A DNA stretch of 13,957 nt, from contig JANDJZ010001082.1 of the NCBI GenBank assembly GCA_027943245.1, forward strand, positions 1-13,957, given 5' to 3'. Below the pieces are notes generated by a model that was not told the DNA's origin, made no database searches, and saw nothing but the letters and a program-made list of their open reading frames with translations. Positions 8,973-13,957 of the stretch are shown in pieces. Each line of letters begins with the position of its first letter. Position 1 is the first letter of the stretch. The position numbers were made by a program, and so were the translations under genes. This stretch comes from Acanthamoeba sp. SK_2022b. Taxonomy: Eukaryota; Discosea; Longamoebia; Acanthamoebidae.

Positions 8973-9931
8973 CAGGCGGTCTTTCTGTCCTGGAGGCGGC
9001 GTTCCGCCGTCCAGATGGTCACGGTCAGGCCCTCGGCGTCGTGTGGCAGGGCGATAGGGGCGGACGGCGTCAGGCCGCCATCCTGCAGCCAGCCGTTGAT
9101 CTCGCTGTCGGCGAAACCGAGACGGCGATGCTGATGGGCCTCGCGCATGTGTTCGAAGTCGTGCGGGGCGAAGTCGATGATGACCAGACGCCCGCCGGGG
9201 CTGACCAGGCGGCAGGCCTCGGCGACGGCGGCGGCGGGGTCGGAAAGGTAGTGCAGCACCTGGTGGACGATCACCAGATCGGCGCTGGCGGCGGGCAGGC
9301 GGGTGGCGAAGATGTCGCCGTGGCGCAGTTCGACCTGCTCAACGCCCGCCTTGGTGACATTGGTGCGGGCGATGTTGAGCATGTTCTGGCTGAGATCCAG
9401 CCCGACGGACATTTTCGCCTTCTTGCCGAACAAGGTCAGCATCCGGCCCGAGCCGGTGCCCAGATCGACCACGCGCTCGAACGGGCCGGGGCCGACGGCC
9501 TTCTCCAGCGCGGCCTCGACGGCGCTTTCGCTGACATAGAGGCTGCGCAGGCGGTCCCACTGGGGCGCGACCTGTTCGAAATAGCTGACGGCGGCTTCCT
9601 CGCGGTCCTTGCGGACTTCATCAAGGCGGCGGTGATCGGCTTCACCGGCGTCTTCGGCCAGAATATCCAGCACTGTGTCGATCAGTCTGCGGGCCTGAGC
9701 GTCGTGCGACAGGCGGTAATAGACGCGGGCGCCGTCCGGGAAGCGTTCGATCAGACCGGCGTCGGTCATCAGCTTCAGATGGCGCGAGACGCGGGGTTGG
9801 CTCTGGTCCAGAATCCGCGACATCTCCATGACCGACAGCTCTTCTCCCGCCAGCAGCGAGAGGACGCGCAGGCGGGTCGGCTCGCCAGCGGCGCGCAGGG
9901 CTTCGACAGTCTGATCAGCGGACAGGCTCAT
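8972..9931 (-). CDS. ArsR-family regulator fused to SAM methyltransferase domain
   Basis: 319 residues from ATG 9931. The N-terminal part (about 1-90) is an ArsR-type winged helix: LRAAGEPTRLRVLSLL, then LSVMEMSRILDQSQPRVSRHLKLM as the recognition region, and a wing with GARVYYRL. The C-terminal part (about 115-310) is a class I methyltransferase fold with motif I VVDLGTGSG (154-162), GLDLS with the ribose-binding acidic residue (D179), GDIFATRLP, and HYLSDPAAAVAEACRLVSPGG. No arsenic-type CxC metal site is seen in the helix region. It heads the metF-metH operon, and ArsR-type regulators of methionine genes that respond to SAM or SAH (SahR/SamR) are known. I infer a methionine regulator in which the methyltransferase domain is either the ligand sensor or an active enzyme. 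The frame extends back to TTG 9967, but that would place the promoter and palindrome inside the coding region. Confidence 0.88.
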   Translation of the reverse strand: MSLSADQTVEALRAAGEPTRLRVLSLLAGEELSVMEMSRILDQSQPRVSRHLKLMTDAGLIERFPDGARVYYRLSHDAQARRLIDTVLDILAEDAGEADHRRLDEVRKDREEAAVSYFEQVAPQWDRLRSLYVSESAVEAALEKAVGPGPFERVVDLGTGSGRMLTLFGKKAKMSVGLDLSQNMLNIARTNVTKAGVEQVELRHGDIFATRLPAASADLVIVHQVLHYLSDPAAAVAEACRLVSPGGRLVIIDFAPHDFEHMREAHQHRRLGFADSEINGWLQDGGLTPSAPIALPHDAEGLTVTIWTAERRLQDRKTA

Positions 9932-9934
9932 GCG

Positions 9935-9960
9935 ATCATATAAAGATATCCTTATATGAT
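9935..9960. promoter_or_regulatory. Near-perfect palindrome, likely operator of the methionine operon
   Basis: 26 bases with arms ATCATATAA and TTATATGAT around a central GATATC. Twelve of thirteen base pairs match; the only mismatch is A9944 against C9951. It ends 3 bases before the ATG of the ArsR-type regulator and is AT-rich inside a GC-rich region. An ArsR-family dimer would be expected to bind a site of this shape, and it resembles methionine-regulator sites of this family as I remember them. Binding by the adjacent gene product, and so autoregulation, is inferred. Confidence 0.75.
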
Positions 9961-9967
9961 TTGGCAA
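9939..9967 (-). promoter_or_regulatory. Candidate promoter of the methionine operon, possibly leaderless
   Basis: On the minus strand TTGCCA (9967-9962) is followed after 17 bases by TTTATA (9944-9939), and 7 bases later by the ATG at 9931. This spacing would start the transcript at or next to the start codon. That fits the lack of any Shine-Dalgarno sequence close to the ATG. The palindrome covers the spacer and -10, so a bound repressor would block it. Predicted by eye only. Confidence 0.45.
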
Positions 9968-10050
9968 GTGAAATCGCTTCTCAGATAAGGATGCGACGGG
10001 AAAACTTCGTGCGTGCGTTCAAGGTTTCGCAGCCCTTTTGGAGTGGTCCC

Positions 10051-10461
10051 ATGCGTATCCTGCTGATTGCCGCCTTCGCACTTGCCGCCGCCGGCCCGGC
10101 CCTGGCCCAGAGTGATTTCCCCGAGCCGCCACAGATGGCGGGACCGCCGATGGGTGGGGGGCAGGGCGGCGGCCAATGGGGCGGAATGCGACCGCCGGAA
10201 CGTGAGACCCTGGCGCAGTTTCAGGCGCGGATGGGGCAGTTGTTCGAACGTCTGGACGCCAATCACGACGGTGTTGTCGATGCGACCGAGCTGGCCAACG
10301 GCCGCGGCGGGCGGATGCTGACCCGGTTTGACGCCGACAACGACGGCCGGATCACGCGGGCCGAGTTCGATGCGGGCGTTCCGGCCGAGTTCAAGACGCT
10401 GGACAAGAACGGCGACGGCGTCGTGACGGCGGACGAACGGCCCCAGCGCCCGCAGCGCTGA
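10051..10461 (+). CDS. Small exported EF-hand protein
   Basis: 136 residues. A signal peptide (MRILLIAAFALAAAGPALAQ, cleavage probably after residue 19) is followed by a Gly/Pro/Met-rich linker (about 25-48) and three EF-hand loops: DANHDGVVDATE (69-80), DADNDGRITRAE (94-105) and DKNGDGVVTADE (118-129). All three keep the acidic positions 1 and 12 and the central Gly, so each should bind calcium, in the periplasm or outside the cell. GGAG (10040-10043) lies 7 bases before ATG 10051, which supports this start over the earlier in-frame ones. The gene is divergent from the methionine operon and converges on the dehydrogenase gene with stops only 2 bases apart. Its partner or target is unknown. 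Confidence 0.88.
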   Translation: MRILLIAAFALAAAGPALAQSDFPEPPQMAGPPMGGGQGGGQWGGMRPPERETLAQFQARMGQLFERLDANHDGVVDATELANGRGGRMLTRFDADNDGRITRAEFDAGVPAEFKTLDKNGDGVVTADERPQRPQR

Positions 10462-10477
10462 GATCAGCCGACGGGCG
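10447..10477. terminator. Possible bidirectional hairpin over convergent stops
   Basis: CGCCCG (10447-10452) pairs with CGGGCG (10472-10477), and an inner stem GCTG/CAGC (10457-10460 with 10465-10468) closes on a 4-base loop. The structure spans the stop codons of both convergent genes. It is interrupted by an internal loop and has no T-run, so it is only a possible terminator. Confidence 0.3.
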
Positions 10478-11390
10478 TCTTCAAAGGTTCGCCTGCGAAA
10501 TGCGCCTGTAGGTTCTCGATCAGAAGCACCAGCATGCCTTGCACACCGGCGGTCGTGGCGCCGCCGGTGTGGGGCGTCAGGACTGTGTTGGGCACGTCGG
10601 CCCAACGTGTGGGATCGGTCGGCTCTTCGATGAAGACATCCAGCGCGGCCTGACCCAGGGCGCCGGATTTCAGCGCGGCGATCAGGGCGTCCTCGTCCAC
10701 CACCTGCCCGCGTGAGACATTGACCAGCAGTCCGTCCGGGCCGAGCGCGTCGAGGATTTCACGTGAGATCAGGCCGCGATTTGTTTCGTCCGCCTTGCAG
10801 GCCACGACCAGCACGTCGCTGGCCTTGGCCAGGGCCAGGAGGGATTCAGCGCGGGGCCATTGCGCCTCGTGCGGACGCGGGCCCCACCAACTGACCGCCA
10901 TGCGGAAGGCTTCGGCGCGGCTGGCCACGGCCTTGCCGATATGGCCCAGGCCGACGACGCCCAGCTTCTGGCCGCCGATGGAGGCGGTGATGTTGCGGGT
11001 CTCGATCGTCCATTCGCCTGTGCGGACCTGACGATCGCCGGATGCGATCTGGCGGCGCGCGGCCAGGATCAGGCCCAGCGCGTGATCGGCGACGTCTTCG
11101 TGATTGACGCCGGGCGCATGGGTGACCGGCAGGCCGCGCGCGCGGCACCATTCGATATCGATGCCGTCATAGCCCGAGGTGAAACAGGCGATCAGGCTGA
11201 GATTGGGAAGCTGTTCGATCAGCGCCTTGTCGAGCGGGTATTCCCCGGCGACGACCATGACGCGGATATCGTGGGCGGCCTCGACCGGCGGGCCTTCCCA
11301 GAAGCGGTAAACGTCGTAGGCGCTCTCGAGGAAGCCTGAGAGCGGGGCGAGATGCCGCTGCATGATGAGAACGGCGGGGCGTTGGGTCAT
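10464..11390 (-). CDS. NAD(P)-dependent D-2-hydroxyacid dehydrogenase
   Basis: 308 residues, intact. It belongs to the D-isomer-specific 2-hydroxyacid dehydrogenase family, whose members reduce 2-keto acids such as glyoxylate or hydroxypyruvate with NADH or NADPH. The Rossmann nucleotide-binding motif is GLGHIG (147-152). The catalytic residues are Arg227 in NVSRG, Glu256 in IEEP and His274 in TPHTGG. The substrate cannot be fixed from sequence alone; a glyoxylate/hydroxypyruvate-type reductase is the best guess. AGAGGAG (11404-11398) lies 7 bases before ATG 11390, a strong site. It starts 29 bases after the ettA stop on the same strand with no terminator between, so the two are probably co-transcribed. 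Confidence 0.92.
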   Translation of the reverse strand: MTQRPAVLIMQRHLAPLSGFLESAYDVYRFWEGPPVEAAHDIRVMVVAGEYPLDKALIEQLPNLSLIACFTSGYDGIDIEWCRARGLPVTHAPGVNHEDVADHALGLILAARRQIASGDRQVRTGEWTIETRNITASIGGQKLGVVGLGHIGKAVASRAEAFRMAVSWWGPRPHEAQWPRAESLLALAKASDVLVVACKADETNRGLISREILDALGPDGLLVNVSRGQVVDEDALIAALKSGALGQAALDVFIEEPTDPTRWADVPNTVLTPHTGGATTAGVQGMLVLLIENLQAHFAGEPLKTPVG

Positions 11391-11397
11391 GCAGCGG

Positions 11398-11404
11398 CTC
11401 CTCT
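11398..11404 (-). promoter_or_regulatory. Ribosome binding site of the dehydrogenase gene
   Basis: AGAGGAG on the minus strand, 7 bases before ATG 11390, is the clearest Shine-Dalgarno sequence on this strand. It fixes the dehydrogenase start and suggests translation independent of ettA. Confidence 0.7.
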
Positions 11405-11419
11405 TTATCGATCAGTCGA

Positions 11420-13085
11420 TCAGCGACCGAACTTCTGGTGCTGGATGCGCTTGGGGATGATGCTGTCGGCGCCCAGGCGGCGCATCTTGTCCTGTTCGTA
11501 GGCTTCGAAGTTGCCTTCGAACCATTCCACATGACCGTCGCCTTCGAAAGCGAGGATGTGGGTGGCCAGACGGTCAAGGAACCAGCGGTCGTGGGAGATG
11601 ACCACGGCGCAGCCCGCGAATTCCTCCAGAGCCTCTTCGAGGTTCTGCAGGGTTTCGATGTCAGGTCGTTGGTCGGTTCGTCGAGCAGGATCAGGTTGCC
11701 GCCGGTGGCCAGGGTCTTGGCCAGGTGGACGCGGTTGCGCTCACCGCCCGACAGTTGGCCGACCTTCTTCTGCTGGTCGCCGCCCTTGAAGTTGAAGCTG
11801 CCGACATAGGCGCGGGTGTTAATCTCGCGCTTGCCGACCATCATCGCGTCGGTGCCGCCCGAGATGGCCTGCCAGATGGTTTCGTCCGGCTTCAGGTCGT
11901 CGCGCGACTGGTCGACATAGGCCAGCTTGACCGTTTCGCCGACCTTGATGGTGCCGCCGTCGGGTTGTTCCTGGCCGGTGATCAGCTTGAACATGGTCGA
12001 CTTGCCGGCGCCGTTGGGGCCGATGACGCCGACGATGCCGTTAGGCGGCAGTTTGAAGGTCAGGTTGTCGAATAGGGTCTTCTCGCCATAGGTCTTCTGC
12101 AGACCTTCGACTTCCAGAACGACGTTGCCGAGGCGCGGGCCAGGCGGGATCTGGATGTGGGCGTGGGTCTGGGCACCGCGCATCGATTCCTGCTCGTCCA
12201 CCATCCGCTCGTAGGCGGCCAGACGGGCCTTGGACTTGGCCTGACGGGCCTTGGCGCGAACGGACCCCATTCCAGTTCGCGGGTGAGGGCGCGCTGGCGG
12301 GCTTCGGATTCCGACTGTTCCTGCACCACGCGCTTGGTCTTGGCTTCCAGCCATGAGGAGTAGTTGCCCTCGTGCGGGTGGCCCTTGCCGCGGTCCAGCT
12401 CCAGCGTCCACTTGGTGACCTGGTCCAGGAAGTAGCGGTCGTGGGTGACCAGGATGACGCAGCCCGGGAAGTTCTCCAGGTGGTGCTGCAGCCAGGCGAC
12501 GGATTCGGCGTCCAGGTGGTTGGTCGGTTCGTCCATCAGCAGCATGTCGGGCTTGGACAGCAGCAGGCGGGCCAGGGCCACGCGGCGCTTTTCACCGCCC
12601 GACAGGTTGGTGACTTCCCAGTCGTCCGGCGGGCAGCGCAGAGCGCCCATGGCCTGGTCGATGCGGCTGTCGATGTCCCACACGTCGCCGGCGTCGATCT
12701 TCTCCTGGAGGCTGGTCATCTCCTCCATCAGTTCGTCGGTGTAGTTTTCGCCCAGTTCGGCGGCGACTTCGTTGAAGCGGTTGACCCACTGCTTCTCTTC
12801 GCACCAGGCCTCGACGTTCTGGCGAACGTTCAGGGTGGGATCCAGCTGGGGCTCCTGCTCCAGATAACCGCGCTTAATGCCATCGGCGGCGCGGGCTTCA
12901 CCCGTGAACTCGGTGTCCAGGCCAGCCATGATCTTCAGCAGGGTGGACTTACCCGAGCCGTTGACGCCGACGACACCGATCTTGGCGTCGTTGTAGAAGC
13001 TGAGCCAGATGTTTTCGAAAATCTTGCGGCCGCCAGGGAAGGTCTTGGTCAGACCCTGCATCTGGAAAATATATTGCTGCGCCAT
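11420..13085 (-). CDS. ettA: Energy-dependent translational throttle protein EttA, frameshifted
   Basis: About 555 codons, the length of E. coli EttA. This is a cytosolic ABC-F ATPase that binds the ribosomal E site and couples early elongation to ATP level. First ATPase domain: Walker A GVNGSGKST, signature NLSGGEKRRVALARLLL, Walker B LLMDEPTNHLD. Between the domains are GNYSSWLEAK and ARQAKSKARL of the linker. Second domain: GPNGAGKST, QLSGGERNRVHLAK, LILLDEPTNDL, then VVISHDRWFLDRLATHIL and the ending PKRIQHQKFGR. The frame breaks twice. Near 12255-12268, after LTRELEW, it moves to a frame reading RAKARQAKSK. Near 11662 one base is missing (CTGACATC where CTGGACATC, Leu-Asp-Ile, is expected). 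ATG 13085 is chosen because MAQQYIFQMQ matches the family start; the upstream extension to 13235 does not. The ribosome binding site is weak. Confidence 0.93.
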
Positions 13086-13409
13086 GAGGTGCGGTTTCGC
13101 CCTTCGGGTTCGTCTAGACGTGGGAGGTTCGGGCGGATGTAGCGACCCGGAGCGCGAAGGGCAAATAAGGCCGCGCACAAACGACTGTGGCATCGCGCCG
13201 TAGCTGCGATGTTGGGAGGCCTGAGTGGAGGGCAAGCCGGGGCGCCGGGGTTGACGCCCCGCGCGGGTGGTTGGCCTGCAAGCTCGGGGCGGTGAATGGT
13301 GGCGGTCTTATCGGCTTAACCCCGAAGCCTGCGGCGGGTCGGCGGGGTCTGTGAAACCCTGTCCAGGTGCGGCCGTGACATTTCCCATGCAATGACGAAG
13401 GTGAGGCGC
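13086..13409. other. Intergenic region between the hydrolase gene and ettA
   Basis: No gene is supported on either strand; the open frames here lack family features and ribosome binding sites. The ettA promoter lies at 13164-13136. A hairpin of GGGGCG (13239-13244) and CGCCCC (13255-13260) with a 10-base loop might end transcription of the hydrolase gene, but it has no T-run and lies about 150 bases from that gene's stop. Confidence 0.5.
13136..13164 (-). promoter_or_regulatory. Caulobacter-type housekeeping promoter for ettA
   Basis: On the minus strand TTGCCCT (13164-13158) and GCTACATC (13143-13136) are separated by 14 bases. The second element matches the Caulobacter -10 consensus GCTANAWC fully, and the first matches TTGACGS at the first three positions and at base 6. 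The transcript would begin near 13130 with a leader of about 45 bases before ATG 13085 and would also cover the dehydrogenase gene. Confidence 0.6.
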
Positions 13410-13957
13410 CTACTTCGCCGGCAGCACCGCCAGAAGCCCGCGGGTGAAGCCGACCGGGGCCACCGTCAGGTGGTCTTCGTCGGTCAGGACCAGGGATTGG
13501 ACGCGCAGGTTCGGATAGTGATGGGACTTCAGCGTCGTCTCCATCGTCTGCATGTCGCGCACCAGATTGGCGCCGTTGGTGTTGCGGGGGTTGGGGCCGG
13601 GCACTTCCCAATCGCCGACATACATGAAGACATCAGCGGGCAGGTCGGTGTGGCTGCGGGCGTAGGCGGCCTCCATCGTCATGATGTGGCTCTTGTCGAA
13701 CCAGAAGGACGGGCTGCCCAGCACATAGGCCTGGAACATCGACGGGTCGGTGAACAGGATCTGGGTGCCCAGCAGACCGCCGTAGGAATGACCCAGCAGG
13801 ACGCGGCGCGCGGGGTCGGCGCGGAAGCGGTTGTCGATGAAGGGCAGGACTTCGTTCTTCAGATAGGTCTGATAGGCCGCGCCCTGGCCATGGACGTTGC
13901 TGCTGGCGCTGCGCGGGCCGTTGGGCGTTGGGGTGTAGTCACGATTGCGGCTGACCA
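13410..13957 (-). CDS. Alpha/beta hydrolase (esterase-like), C-terminal part
   Basis: The frame is open from the window edge to the TAG at 13412-13410, about 182 codons; the N-terminus lies outside. The visible part begins near VSRNRDYTPTPNGP and continues with AAYQTYLKNEVLPFIDNRF, then VLLGHSYGGLLGTQILF, whose GHSYGG is the nucleophile elbow (GxSxG) with the catalytic Ser. The catalytic His is probably in TDEDHLTVAP near the end. This order matches the esterase-D/Fes-like group of predicted hydrolases (COG2819 type), which includes siderophore and other ester hydrolases. The substrate is unknown. The Met at 13739 is internal, since the nucleophile motif lies upstream of it. I cannot tell whether a signal peptide is present. 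Confidence 0.85.
   Translation of the reverse strand, partial: VSRNRDYTPTPNGPRSASSNVHGQGAAYQTYLKNEVLPFIDNRFRADPARRVLLGHSYGGLLGTQILFTDPSMFQAYVLGSPSFWFDKSHIMTMEAAYARSHTDLPADVFMYVGDWEVPGPNPRNTNGANLVRDMQTMETTLKSHHYPNLRVQSLVLTDEDHLTVAPVGFTRGLLAVLPAK

Noticed and set aside
9041..9943. 300-codon plus-strand open frame over the regulator-methyltransferase gene
   Set aside because: It is a shadow of a gene with two recognisable domains on the other strand.
9932..9967. SAM riboswitch before the methionine operon
   Set aside because: Only 36 bases lie between the candidate -35 and the ATG, which leaves no room for a riboswitch; the palindrome explains the region better.
9952..10605. 217-codon minus-strand open frame over the EF-hand gene
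   Set aside because: It is antisense to a protein with signal peptide and three clean EF-hand loops, and its own sequence is Arg/His-rich shadow type.
13239..13260. Hairpin GGGGCG/CGCCCC as a definite terminator
   Set aside because: It has a 6-bp stem, a 10-base loop and no T-run in very GC-rich DNA; such stems arise easily by chance.
1..13957. Mobile element, phage, CRISPR array or defence system
   Set aside because: No transposase, integrase, repeat array or defence-type domain was seen; the genes are metabolic, translational and envelope functions.

Overview
The window looks like a chromosome fragment of an alphaproteobacterium of the Caulobacterales, most likely Brevundimonas or a close relative. 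The grounds are high GC in most genes, an Oar-like TonB-dependent receptor, a methionine synthase split into two genes behind metF and a regulator-methyltransferase fusion, and a promoter matching the Caulobacter housekeeping form (TTGACGS / GCTANAWC). The genus is an inference from remembered gene content, not a computed match.

Layout. 1-362 is an AT-rich then GC-rich leader. 363-3516 (+) encodes an Oar-like TonB-dependent receptor broken by several small indels and closed by a strong hairpin. 3652-4218 (+) is an unrecognised small exported protein. 9931-4259 (-) is a four-gene methionine/one-carbon operon: an ArsR-type regulator fused to a SAM methyltransferase domain, metF, the homocysteine-binding part of MetH, and the folate/cobalamin/AdoMet-activation part of MetH. 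Each gene overlaps the next by one base. A near-perfect 26-bp palindrome sits directly before the first gene. 10051-10461 (+) is a small exported three-EF-hand protein, divergent from the operon. 13085-10464 (-) holds ettA (ABC-F translation factor) followed by a D-2-hydroxyacid dehydrogenase. 13957-13410 (-) is the C-terminal part of an alpha/beta hydrolase that runs off the window.

How the genes work together. MetF makes 5-methyl-THF and the two MetH polypeptides pass its methyl group to homocysteine through cobalamin, giving methionine and then SAM. The fused regulator could sense SAM or SAH and act on the palindrome, which would close a feedback loop. The other genes have no obvious link to this pathway.

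Sequence quality. Indels, several of them clearly in homopolymers, break the receptor, both metH genes and ettA, while the reading in neighbouring frames stays well conserved. Because several otherwise intact core genes are hit in short clusters, assembly or read error is the more likely cause than real gene decay. I found no mobile element, CRISPR array, RNA gene or clearly new system. The regulator fusion with its palindrome is the most interesting part.
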